Origin: Bacteroidales bacterium
Lineage (GTDB): Bacteria; Bacteroidota; Bacteroidia; Bacteroidales; GCA-2711565
NCBI GenBank assembly: GCA_028280405.1
Contig: JANQLW010000038.1
Coordinates: 1 to 48,820, forward strand
DNA length: 48,820 nt
Direction: 5' to 3'
In this document: positions 34,941 to 42,606 of the stretch, piece by piece
Numbering within the stretch: the first letter of the stretch is position 1
Layout of the letters: each line of letters starts with the position of its first letter
Program-made: the position numbers and the translations under genes
The notes under the pieces: model-generated
Database searches by the model: none
The model's input: only the letters and a program-made list of their open reading frames with translations
Told to the model about the DNA's origin: nothing

Positions 34941-35264
34941 ATGAACAAAATAATAAGTTTATTTATTATTGTATGTTGGACAAATTTATATGCTCAAACT
35001 CCTAATTGGGAGAATGCTGAAATATTTGAAATTAACAAAGAACCAGCACATGCTTGGTTTATTCCTTTTGAGAATGAAAATATCACGGATCCTTATGATC
35101 TAAAAAAATCTTCTTGCATCAAAGTATTGAATGGTAATTGGAAATTTCACTGGTCTCCTAATCCAAAATCACGTCCTGCAAACTTTTATAAAGTCGGATT
35201 TGATGACTCAAAATGGAATCGCATTCCGGTTCCTGCAAACTGGCAAATGCATGGATATGGTTAA
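34941..35264 (+). pseudogene. Truncated beta-galactosidase (glycoside hydrolase family 2), N-terminal fragment
   Basis: 107 residues from the ATG at 34941 with a signal peptide (MNKIISLFIIVCWTNLYAQ). The rest matches the sugar-binding N-terminus of large LacZ-type enzymes: NWENAEIFEINKEPAHAWFI, LNGNWKFHWSP, then IPVPANWQMHGYG. In LacZ this last motif is followed by roughly 900 more residues. Here the frame stops immediately at a palindrome (35263-35293), and nothing downstream resumes the enzyme. It is probably the debris of a deletion. No catalytic residues remain. Confidence 0.85.
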
Positions 35265-35293
35265 GGGGTGACACCCGGGTGTCACCCCTTTTT
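35263..35293 (+). repeat. AAGGGGTGACACC palindrome at the truncation point
   Basis: AAGGGGTGACACC (35263-35275) and GGTGTCACCCCTT (35278-35290) form a 13-bp stem with a CG loop, followed by TTTTT. It closely resembles the hairpin at 6878-6914. It overlaps the stop codon of the beta-galactosidase fragment. It can serve as a terminator, but its recurrence suggests a dispersed element. Confidence 0.8.
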
Positions 35294-35297
35294 GATT

Positions 35298-35390
35298 ATG
35301 AAAAACGTTATCAAAATATTGTTTTTTATAACTGCTTGTAATGAACAGCAAAATAATGATGTGTTAGCTTTTATTGAACCGAAAGATTAA
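35298..35390 (+). CDS. 30-codon lipoprotein-like remnant
   Basis: The short frame MKNVIKILFFITACNEQQNN, ending FIEPKD, has a basic start, a hydrophobic run and an ITAC lipobox, as at the start of a lipoprotein. It stops after 30 residues and nothing recognisable follows. With the neighbouring truncated beta-galactosidase, it is best read as the start of another gene lost in a deletion. It may also be chance. Confidence 0.3.
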   Translation: MKNVIKILFFITACNEQQNNDVLAFIEPKD

Positions 35391-35734
35391 TGTATCCTAA
35401 TAACGAATTATATTGGTCGGGATATTTTTTTGTCATTCTTTATAAGAAAAGGATTCTCTATATGCATTTATGAGAGTTTGAGTCACAAGTTTTATACTGA
35501 TTTTGTTGAGTGTTCATTGAGAGATACAATTTATTGCACCTCTTTTTTTAAAGTGATGACTTACTACATGTTATGATGAAGTTGCTTATTTGTGATAAAC
35601 AACTTATTTGATCTAATGGTTTAAAATTCCCTGTTTTATAACCACTGCCCTAAAACATTAGTGTGAGTTTATTTCAAAGTAATTAAAAAAATAAGCATAA
35701 TAATACAATTTCTCAATTCAGACCTTTTTTTATT
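35391..35734. other. Non-coding stretch
   Basis: About 340 nt of AT-rich sequence with stops in all frames. I see no RNA gene or clear repeat; it probably contains decayed coding sequence linked to the upstream remnants. Confidence 0.4.
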
Positions 35735-35742
35735 TATATTTG
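35735..35742 (+). promoter_or_regulatory. -7 box of the flavoprotein reductase gene
   Basis: TATATTTG matches TAnnTTTG and ends 23 nt before the ATG at 35766. A TTTC 22 nt upstream (35709-35712) may be the -33 element. Confidence 0.5.
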
Positions 35743-35765
35743 ATCCAAATAAAAATATATTGACT

Positions 35766-37391
35766 ATGAATAATAATACTTTATATATTTTGCATGGGAG
35801 TCGTACCGGTAATTCCAAAGCAGTTGCTGAACTTGCTCATGCCTATGCAAATTATCATGGAATTCCCAGTATTTGTGAAAGTATGGACGATTTCAGTGAA
35901 GAGACATTTAAGAATGCCAAAATTATGCTCATTGCAGTTAGCACACATGGAGAAGGAGATCCTCCCGTACAGGCTGAAGCGTTTTATGAATACATTCATC
36001 AAGCAGACCATGCTGATTTTTCGGCTAAGAAGATAGCTGTGCTTGCGTTGGGTGACAGTAGCTACAGGCATTTCTGCAAAACAGGTATGGATATTGAGAA
36101 ACGTTTGAAAGAATTTGGATCTACTAGTTTTTATCCGATTGTAAAATGTGATATTGATTTTGAGGAACCCTCAAAGCAATGGGTGAAAGATACTATTGAT
36201 AAAATCAAACCTGAATTTGAAATCCAGGAAAAAGATAAAAAGAATAAAGAATTTGTATTTGAATTGAAATTAGATGATCAGAATAAATACAATGCATACA
36301 ATGCGGAAATATTAGAAAAAAAACAGTTAAATCAAGGTTCACAGGAGAAACGAACTTATCACTTAACACTTTCTTTAAAAAATTCGGATATTGATTTTAT
36401 GCCTGGGGATTCTATTGGTGTTTATTGTCCCAATTCAAAATTATTCGTAGATCAAATTATAAAAACACTGGGATTTGACCCTACGTATCCTATTGAAACG
36501 GAATCAGGTTTGGTTTTATTAAAAGAAGCTTTGGTTAGGGATTATGAATTGACGATGCTTACTCCCGTTGTAGTAAGAAAGTATGCAGATATTATAAAGA
36601 ATAGATCTCTGAATACTATGTTAGCCGATAAAGAAACATTGCAAGCTTATGTAAATGAAAATGATATCCTGGACTTAATAACGGATTTCCCTGCCCAAAT
36701 CACTCCGGTAGAATTCGTTTCTATACTAAGAAAATTATCTCCCCGTCTTTATTCGGTCGCATCAAGCAATATAATTTCAAAAGATACTGTTGATCTTACG
36801 GTTGGTATTATCGAATTCGATACTCCTTCTCGAACCCATATCGGAGTCGGTTCTTCTTTTATTTCTGAACGTATTGAATTAGGAGAACGAATCCCTGTTT
36901 TTCTGGAACCGAATGAAAAATTTAGATTGCCGGGGAATTCTGATATTCCTATCATTATGATTAGTACAGGAACCGGAATTGCTCCATTTCGTGCTTTTTT
37001 ACAGGAACGAAAACTTAAAGTGCCGGATAGTAAAAACTGGTTGTTTTTTGGAGACAGATATGCCAAATATGACTTTCTTTATCAGTCAGATATCGAAAAA
37101 TTCAAACAAGATGGTATATTGACCCGTTTGGACACTGCTTTTTCCAGAGATAATCAGCATAAGAAAAAGTACATAACCCATAAGATGCTTGATAATAAAC
37201 AGGAATTTTTTGAGTGGATTCAAAAAGGAGCTGTTGTTTATGTGTGTGGAAATAAAAGAACCATGGCGGAGAGTGTAAGAAAAACCATGATTGAAATCAT
37301 TGCCAGTGAAGGTAATATGCAAGAAAAGAATGCTGTTGAATACTTTCATGGTATGAAATCAAGGAATCAGTATCTTGAAGATATATACTAA
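35766..37391 (+). CDS. CysJ-like flavoprotein reductase (sulfite reductase flavoprotein alpha/diflavin reductase)
   Basis: 541 residues. The flavodoxin-like FMN domain (1-145) has HGSRTGNSKAVAELA, STHGEGDPPVQAEAFYEYI and ALGDSSYRHFC. The FAD domain (about 170-385) has RTYHLTLSL, the flavin motif PRLYSVASS and, near it, VGVGSS-like HIGVGSSFISERI. The NAD(P)H domain has ISTGTGIAPFRAFLQERK, FFGDRYAKYDFLY and VYVCGNKRTMAESVRKTM. It moves electrons from NADPH through FAD and FMN to a partner. No cysI hemoprotein gene lies next to it, so sulfite reduction is not certain. The start at 35766 follows a -7 box by 23 nt. Confidence 0.88.
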   Translation: MNNNTLYILHGSRTGNSKAVAELAHAYANYHGIPSICESMDDFSEETFKNAKIMLIAVSTHGEGDPPVQAEAFYEYIHQADHADFSAKKIAVLALGDSSYRHFCKTGMDIEKRLKEFGSTSFYPIVKCDIDFEEPSKQWVKDTIDKIKPEFEIQEKDKKNKEFVFELKLDDQNKYNAYNAEILEKKQLNQGSQEKRTYHLTLSLKNSDIDFMPGDSIGVYCPNSKLFVDQIIKTLGFDPTYPIETESGLVLLKEALVRDYELTMLTPVVVRKYADIIKNRSLNTMLADKETLQAYVNENDILDLITDFPAQITPVEFVSILRKLSPRLYSVASSNIISKDTVDLTVGIIEFDTPSRTHIGVGSSFISERIELGERIPVFLEPNEKFRLPGNSDIPIIMISTGTGIAPFRAFLQERKLKVPDSKNWLFFGDRYAKYDFLYQSDIEKFKQDGILTRLDTAFSRDNQHKKKYITHKMLDNKQEFFEWIQKGAVVYVCGNKRTMAESVRKTMIEIIASEGNMQEKNAVEYFHGMKSRNQYLEDIY

Positions 37392-37482
37392 ACTTAATTC
37401 AAGTTATGATATCTAATATTACTTCGTGCTTTGTTTTGTCAGTTAAAAAAAGATAAAAACTAAAAGTTTTTTCAATGAGTGA

Positions 37483-37572
37483 TGCATCTCGATTCCGTTT
37501 CACTTCACTCTATGACCGGTCACCGAGCTTGCCGAAGTGCATCTCGATTCCACTGCGTTTCACTCGATGACC
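37483..37572. repeat. Direct repeats TGCATCTCGATTCC...ATGACC with inverted elements
   Basis: Two imperfect copies of TGCATCTCGATTCC-TTTCACT-ATGACC lie at 37483-37517 and 37538-37572, joined by GGTCACCGAGCTTGCCGAAG. This is a type of intergenic repeat I have seen in Bacteroidota genomes. Downstream, to 37640, short variants of TAGCCAA/ACCGA(T/C)AG recur. The element fills the gap between two convergent genes. Confidence 0.75.
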
Positions 37573-37640
37573 CTGTCTGAAGCCTGAAGCTTGTTGCTTA
37601 TAGCCAATTACCGATAGCCAACAGCTAATAACCGACAGTC

Positions 37641-38918
37641 TCACATCACTATTGGCTCCTTGACTTTTGTAAGCTGATCAAACCAGGTTGCTTTAGCATC
37701 ATAATGCATCAGGAATGGTTTATAAGTTTCTTCAATATTCCTGTTTCTGATATATTGCATCATAAAATAACGTTCGGAAGATATATCATTGTCAACTATT
37801 CCCATAATATGAACTTTCCCCTGAGAAGCTGACATCACCGGAGCTGTAACGGTTTTTGCCAGGCTTCCGCTATAACGAATTGCATTAGTATAGATATCGT
37901 ATACTTCGGCGATAGGTAGTTCAAAATATCGGTAAGGCCCTGTTTCTCTTTCAACGAACATATAATAAGGAATCATTCCAAGATTAACTTGCTTTGTCCA
38001 CATATCACTCCAGATCTTTCCGGAATTATTGATATTCTTTAAAACAGGAGCCTGGGTACGGATTTCTGCACCCGTTTCCCGGATATTATAGATTGCTTCC
38101 TGCACTGCATTGTTATCCATTTCATTCGGATGATTAAAATGGGCCATGAAAGACAGATGCATGCCTTGATCCGTAATTTGCTTAAAAAGATGTAACATCT
38201 CTTCGGCTTCATCACTAAATGCCGGAATAAAGGTAAAAGGCCAATAGCTTAATGATTTGGTGCCAAAACGAATGATATCAAGATGCTTAATATCTGCCTC
38301 AAAAATTTTATGAATGTATTTTGAAATTGTTTTTGGACTCATCACCATAGGATCGCCACCCGTAAATAGAATTTCATGAATATTTTCATTTCTTCGAATA
38401 TACTCCAAAACCATTTCAATTTCACGCATGGAAAATTGAAGGTCAAGATCTTTGACAAATTGAGGCCATCTAAAGCAAAATGTACAGTGCGCATGACAGG
38501 TTTGTCCTTCACTAGGGAAGAACAATACAATATCTTGGTACTTATGCTGACATCCCTCCAGAGGAATACCATCTAGCTTGGGTATATTTGTCATTTGCTG
38601 AGCCGGATGCGGATTAAGCTGTAAGCGTATCTTATTTACAAGACGTTGGAACTCTTCGTCGGGTATTTTGTCATTCCAGGCTTTTTCAACCATTTCATAC
38701 TGCTTCTCCGAAAGCATATCCCGGTTGGGAAAGTTCAAAATAAAAACCGGATCATTTTCATAATGATCCCAGTCAATCAGATAATCAATAACATAATTAT
38801 TCGTTTTAAATGGTAAAACCTTTGATACGATTTCAATCTCTTTTTTTATTTCTACAGGAATACTCTTTAAGTATTCGATTTTGTTAAAATTTTTTTGATT
38901 ATATGTTATAAATTTCAT
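37641..38918 (-). CDS. KamA-family radical SAM protein (lysine 2,3-aminomutase-like)
   Basis: 425 residues. The cluster cysteines are C141, C145 and C148 (CHAHCTFCFRW), the CX3CX2C motif with the aromatic/arginine context of aminomutases. EILFTGGDPMVMSPKTISKY, RFGTKSLSYWPFTFIPAFSD, HFNHPNEMD and RTQAPVLKNINNSGKIWSDM are KamA-like blocks. The length fits the catabolic enzyme better than EpmB, but the C-terminal region deviates and I cannot point to the PLP lysine with confidence. A role in lysine or beta-lysine metabolism, such as osmolyte synthesis, is possible. The gene is alone on its strand between repeats. Confidence 0.88.
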   Translation of the reverse strand: MKFITYNQKNFNKIEYLKSIPVEIKKEIEIVSKVLPFKTNNYVIDYLIDWDHYENDPVFILNFPNRDMLSEKQYEMVEKAWNDKIPDEEFQRLVNKIRLQLNPHPAQQMTNIPKLDGIPLEGCQHKYQDIVLFFPSEGQTCHAHCTFCFRWPQFVKDLDLQFSMREIEMVLEYIRRNENIHEILFTGGDPMVMSPKTISKYIHKIFEADIKHLDIIRFGTKSLSYWPFTFIPAFSDEAEEMLHLFKQITDQGMHLSFMAHFNHPNEMDNNAVQEAIYNIRETGAEIRTQAPVLKNINNSGKIWSDMWTKQVNLGMIPYYMFVERETGPYRYFELPIAEVYDIYTNAIRYSGSLAKTVTAPVMSASQGKVHIMGIVDNDISSERYFMMQYIRNRNIEETYKPFLMHYDAKATWFDQLTKVKEPIVM

Positions 38919-38964
38919 GTCAGGATATTATATAATTAATACATTTATTTTTAATAAGTCTAAA

Positions 38965-38972
38965 CAAAAATA
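38965..38972 (-). promoter_or_regulatory. Candidate -7 box for the KamA-like gene
   Basis: On the minus strand the sequence is TATTTTTG, matching TAnnTTTG, 46 nt before the ATG at 38918. No good -33 TTTG is seen. Confidence 0.4.
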
Positions 38973-39151
38973 ATAAAATTATAATACCTGTGGTTAGATA
39001 TGGTTAATTGTACCTATTAACTTGAATTCGGTATTAATTTCGATTTGAATTGTAAATCTATCTACTTAGATTTATTAGGGTTTGGGCCACAAAATTGCAT
39101 GGTTTTTTTAGAGTGCCTATGTAAGAGTTAGAATTTATTGTACTTCTTTTT

Positions 39152-39550
39152 TTAATTGAAAAGTTCTTTTAATTTCTCATCCATCATTTTTACCAGGTTT
39201 TCCAAAGGTCCTTTTACCATCATTTTCATGATGGGGCTAACTTTCGCATCAATTTCAAATTGATTCTTTGTTTGGGATTCTGAAACTTTATTCAGGTGAG
39301 TATGAAGTATAAAAGGAAAAGGTGTTTTCCCTTCTGAATTTATTTTTAAATAAGAAGGAACCTTCTTTTCCGTCATTCTCAATTCTACGGTTACCATTCC
39401 TCCAATTTCAAATGAACAATGATCTTCTTCTGCTTTCCATCCTTTTACCTCAGGTGGCATTAATTCTTTGAAATTTCTGAAATCAGATAAAAATTTAAAT
39501 AATTCTTCTTGATTCTTATTTATGGTTTGAACTTGTCCTTTAATGATCAT
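39152..39550 (-). CDS. SRPBCC-fold small protein
   Basis: 132 residues from MIIKGQVQTINKNQEELFKF; the upstream alternative at 39574 runs into a repeat. The pattern of an opening strand, then EELFKFLSDFRNFKELMPPE, then strands with SFEIGGMVTVELRMTEK and a long C-terminal helix (ENLVKMMDEKLKELFN) is that of START/polyketide-cyclase-like (SRPBCC) proteins. These bind small hydrophobic ligands; the ligand is unknown. It follows pyrE by about 120 nt on the same strand, with a hairpin repeat between. Confidence 0.8.
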   Translation of the reverse strand: MIIKGQVQTINKNQEELFKFLSDFRNFKELMPPEVKGWKAEEDHCSFEIGGMVTVELRMTEKKVPSYLKINSEGKTPFPFILHTHLNKVSESQTKNQFEIDAKVSPIMKMMVKGPLENLVKMMDEKLKELFN

Positions 39551-39569
39551 GTCGATGTGTGTTAAAACT

Positions 39570-39637
39570 GTCATGCTGAACTTGTTTCAGCATCTCATTA
39601 GTTAACTATTAAGATGCTGAAACAAGTTCAGCATGAC
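39570..39637. repeat. Hairpin repeat, TCCTGAAC family copy 3 (variant)
   Basis: The 26-nt arms 39570-39595 and 39612-39637 are perfect reverse complements (core CATGCTGAACTTGTTTCAGC) around a 16-nt loop. Compared with the other copies, C is replaced by G at one position and G by C at its partner, so the inner palindrome stays intact. It lies between pyrE and the SRPBCC gene and may end the pyrE transcript. Confidence 0.9.
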
Positions 39638-39672
39638 GGGAAATCTAATATCTTATATCAAAAAATTACTAT

Positions 39673-40314
39673 CTATTTCGCCCATTCTTGTGGGTTTTCA
39701 CGCCACTTAACCAACGATTGAATATCCGATTCAGAAATATAATTGCTCTCAACAGCTTTACGAATCATTGTATCATAATCTGCAAGCGTATACAATTCAC
39801 ATTCTTTATTTGTAAAATTTTCCTTTGCAACTTCTAAGTTATAAGTGAATATAGCAACCATACCTTTAACATTGGCTCCTGCTTCACGTAATGCATCTAC
39901 TGCTAATAAACTTGATTTTCCTGTCGAAACCAGATCTTCAACCACAACTACTGATTGTCCTTCTTCGATTTTACCTTCAATCTGGTTGGTCAACCCATGT
40001 GCTTTTTGTGATGAACGGATATAAACAAACGGTTTACCCAACTCTTGAGCAACTAATGCTCCCTGTGCAATGGCTCCGGTAGCTACACCAGCAATAACAT
40101 CTACATCTCCAAATTGCTCATTGATCAATTCAACAAACTGCTGACGGATATAGGTTCTTACCTGTGGATAAGATAAGGTTACTCTGTTATCACAATAAAT
40201 TGGCGACTTCATCCCGGATGCCCATGTAAAAGGATTGGCAACATTCAATTTTATTGCGTTAATTTGCAATAAATAATCAGATACGTTTTGTGCAATTACT
40301 TCTCTATTTTCCAT
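39673..40314 (-). CDS. pyrE: Orotate phosphoribosyltransferase
   Basis: 213-residue cytoplasmic enzyme of pyrimidine synthesis, joining orotate and PRPP to form OMP. Family blocks are NPFTWASGMKSPIYCDNRVT, DVIAGVATGAIAQGALVAQE and the PRPP loop SVVVVEDLVSTGKSSLLAVD. The length is standard. The ATG at 40314 is separated by one nucleotide from the divergent NUDIX start, so the promoter must lie inside the NUDIX gene. Confidence 0.96.
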   Translation of the reverse strand: MENREVIAQNVSDYLLQINAIKLNVANPFTWASGMKSPIYCDNRVTLSYPQVRTYIRQQFVELINEQFGDVDVIAGVATGAIAQGALVAQELGKPFVYIRSSQKAHGLTNQIEGKIEEGQSVVVVEDLVSTGKSSLLAVDALREAGANVKGMVAIFTYNLEVAKENFTNKECELYTLADYDTMIRKAVESNYISESDIQSLVKWRENPQEWAK

Positions 40315-40315
40315 A

Positions 40316-40933
40316 ATGCAAATGTATAAAGTTTTTAATCAGGATCGAATAATAATCTTTACACAGGATGTTAATAACTTAAATTTGAGTAAGGAACATT
40401 TATTCGTGGAAGTAGATCAACTAAAAAATATAATAAAACACTACAAGAAATTCTTAAAAGATGAAAGTCTTAATGAATTGGTGTTTAAATGTGATGATGC
40501 CAAAATATGCTTCAAGCATTTTAAACTTTATTTCAAAGCTATTAAAGCAGCAGGAGGATTTGTGAAAAATTCAAATGGAGAATTGCTAATGATATTCAGG
40601 CTTGGTAAGTGGGATCTCCCCAAAGGGAAACCAGGCCTGTTAGAAAAGAAGAAACAAGCTGCTATCCGTGAATGTGAAGAAGAAACCGGAGTTAAGAATC
40701 TTAAATTACATCGCAAACTTGGTAAGACATATCACATTTTTACATCGAAGAGTAATAATACGATTTTGAAAACTTCCCATTGGTATGAAATGTCCACAAC
40801 TGATACAAATAAACTAAGACCTCAAGTTGATGAAGATATTACCAAGGCAAAATGGGTGAGTAAAGAGCAAGTTGAAAAAGTATTGGATAATACTTACCCA
40901 TCATTGATTGATCTGATCAAAAATTTTTTCTAG
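40316..40933 (+). CDS. NUDIX hydrolase
   Basis: 205 residues; the start may be 40316 or the ATG two codons later (MYKVFNQDRIIIF). An N-terminal ~75-residue region without clear identity precedes a NUDIX fold. The Nudix box GKPGLLEKKKQAAIRECEEE-TGV (about residues 103-125) matches GX5EX7REUXEEXGU, so the metal-binding glutamates are present. The family hydrolyses nucleoside diphosphates linked to other groups; the substrate cannot be told. It is divergent from pyrE with touching start codons, which may couple the two genes. Confidence 0.9.
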   Translation: MQMYKVFNQDRIIIFTQDVNNLNLSKEHLFVEVDQLKNIIKHYKKFLKDESLNELVFKCDDAKICFKHFKLYFKAIKAAGGFVKNSNGELLMIFRLGKWDLPKGKPGLLEKKKQAAIRECEEETGVKNLKLHRKLGKTYHIFTSKSNNTILKTSHWYEMSTTDTNKLRPQVDEDITKAKWVSKEQVEKVLDNTYPSLIDLIKNFF

Positions 40934-41042
40934 TAAGAATGATAGACATTTTTTGAGTTAGAAGGGTAAAGGTTTAGTTCTTTTATAAAATTGAGAGAGA
41001 CTATTTTAAGTGAATAAAGATCTCTTAAACAAAAAGATGAGG

Positions 41043-41151
41043 GTGTTCAAAAAGTCAGGGTGTGAATTTACCTAGAAAATTCTTCAAAAGATAACATGCA
41101 TGTATTTCGTTAATTCAGCATTCACGCCCTGACTAAAAAATTTTTCAACAC
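41043..41151. repeat. Inverted repeat, ~110 bp, between the NUDIX and susD genes
   Basis: AGTCAGGGTGTGAAT (41053-41067) pairs with ATTCACGCCCTGACT (41119-41133) with a single mismatch, and the flanks GGTGTTCAAAAA and TTTTTCAACAC extend the match imperfectly. The unit may be a small nonautonomous element or a long terminator for the convergent genes. The rest of 40934-41269 shows no gene. Confidence 0.7.
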
Positions 41152-41269
41152 AGAAGACAGTTTCATTTTTATTTACACAGTTTGTGAGATAGTGCCTTGG
41201 TAAACAATGTTTTAAAGTACTTTTATCTATACCGTAATCACTACTTGCCAATTCCCTTTTTCGTATAAG

Positions 41270-42589
41270 TCAAAAATTAGGTTCAAGTGTATAGGTTTGA
41301 CCTTCTAAAACATGTGTGATCATTTTTGCAAACTCAGCTTCTTTATTCAAACGTTTCAGATCAAACCATCTCATTCCTTTAGAAGCCATTTCCCTGCGTC
41401 TTTCATCAAGCGCAAATTTAAGGGCTGCTGCTTTGGTTGTCACATTTGTAGAATCCGTATAATTTTTAATCCTTTTCGCACGCAAGGTATTCAAATCATT
41501 TAGCACATCTTCAATGGTTCCATCGGTTAATCTGGCATTGCATTCAGCCCTGATCACATACATCTCGGGCACCGAAACACAATGGCTAATATTTGTTTGT
41601 GTTTTATTGCCAATATCATCTCCTTCAACAAATGTCCATCCTGAAACCGGATCATAGACCCAAGTCCCGGATTTTCCCCAAAGCGTACCAATACGTGCAT
41701 CCTTATCCAAATCAAATAAATCCAAAAGTTCTTCGGAAAAAAACCCGTTGTAAAAACCCCTTGTATAGCCATAATATCTGAACATATACTGTTGTGCACT
41801 ATACAGATCACTAATATGAGTACTATTGTCTGTATAATCAGATAAATTGTCCTGATAATTCAATGCTAAACTTGCATTGGTTCTGGCCTTCTCATAATCT
41901 CCCATCTGCAAATATACTCTTGCAAGCAGTCCATATCCGGTCGCTTTTCCCGGACGTGTAATTCCTATGGCTTGATCAGGGAGGTTTTCAGCGGATTCGG
42001 ATAAATCAGCAATCATAAAATCATATATTTCCTGAACACTTGCCCGTATACTTACTTTAGCACTGACGTCTGCTTTTGTTACCAAAGGAACCCCTGGATC
42101 TTCAGCGGCCGTTGCAGCATCGTATTGTTTGGCAAATGAATTGATTAAAAGATAATATTCATAAGCACGCATCGTACGTGCTTCTGCTTTTATTCTTACC
42201 CTGGCTTCTTCATCATTTCCTTTGGCCTCATCAATGCTTGTTACTACAAGATTATAGGTATACAAATTATTGTAAGAATTATTCCACAAGTTCACAGATG
42301 CCTCCGGTATGTATAGATCTTTATCCCAACGATAAATTCTTACAAGAATATTATTGGCATTATTTATATCTCCAAGCCGATCGGTTCCGGACTTAAAATC
42401 ATCTGCTGATAAGAATAACATATCTTCATCAGCAGTTGAATGAATGTTATAATTTCCGCCATTTAGCAACAAATCAAAATCATTTATTGTTTGGGGAATT
42501 ACTTTCCCTTTAGGTTGTACATCAAGGTATTTGTCACAACTACAAAGTAAGAGTGAAAATAGAACGATATGTATAATTTTTTGTTTCAT
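41270..42589 (-). CDS. SusD/RagB-type surface lipoprotein, locus 2
   Basis: 439 residues. The lipoprotein signal MKQKIIHIVLFSLLLCSCDK has the modified Cys at 18 (CSCDKYLDVQPKGKVIP is a typical SusD opening). Helical repeats include EARTMRAYEYYLLINSFAKQ and GYGLLARVYLQMGDYEKART. The C-terminal region has EMYVIRAECNARL and ALDERRREMASKGMRWFDLK. It would cap the SusC encoded 17 nt upstream and bind the transported ligand, which is unknown. It is the last gene of the second sigma/fecR/susCD locus. Confidence 0.95.
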   Translation of the reverse strand: MKQKIIHIVLFSLLLCSCDKYLDVQPKGKVIPQTINDFDLLLNGGNYNIHSTADEDMLFLSADDFKSGTDRLGDINNANNILVRIYRWDKDLYIPEASVNLWNNSYNNLYTYNLVVTSIDEAKGNDEEARVRIKAEARTMRAYEYYLLINSFAKQYDAATAAEDPGVPLVTKADVSAKVSIRASVQEIYDFMIADLSESAENLPDQAIGITRPGKATGYGLLARVYLQMGDYEKARTNASLALNYQDNLSDYTDNSTHISDLYSAQQYMFRYYGYTRGFYNGFFSEELLDLFDLDKDARIGTLWGKSGTWVYDPVSGWTFVEGDDIGNKTQTNISHCVSVPEMYVIRAECNARLTDGTIEDVLNDLNTLRAKRIKNYTDSTNVTTKAAALKFALDERRREMASKGMRWFDLKRLNKEAEFAKMITHVLEGQTYTLEPNF

Positions 42590-42606
42590 TTTTTTAGATC
42601 TTTAAA

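Noticed and set aside
35281..35390. Continuation of the beta-galactosidase after the palindrome
   Set aside because: None of the following frames resembles later GH2 domains; the 30-codon frame looks like a lipoprotein start instead.
34580..35765. tRNA or tRNA-Sec gene in the long non-coding stretches
   Set aside because: I looked for acceptor-stem pairing with the T-loop GTTCGA-type motif and found none; an automated tRNA search would be the proper test.
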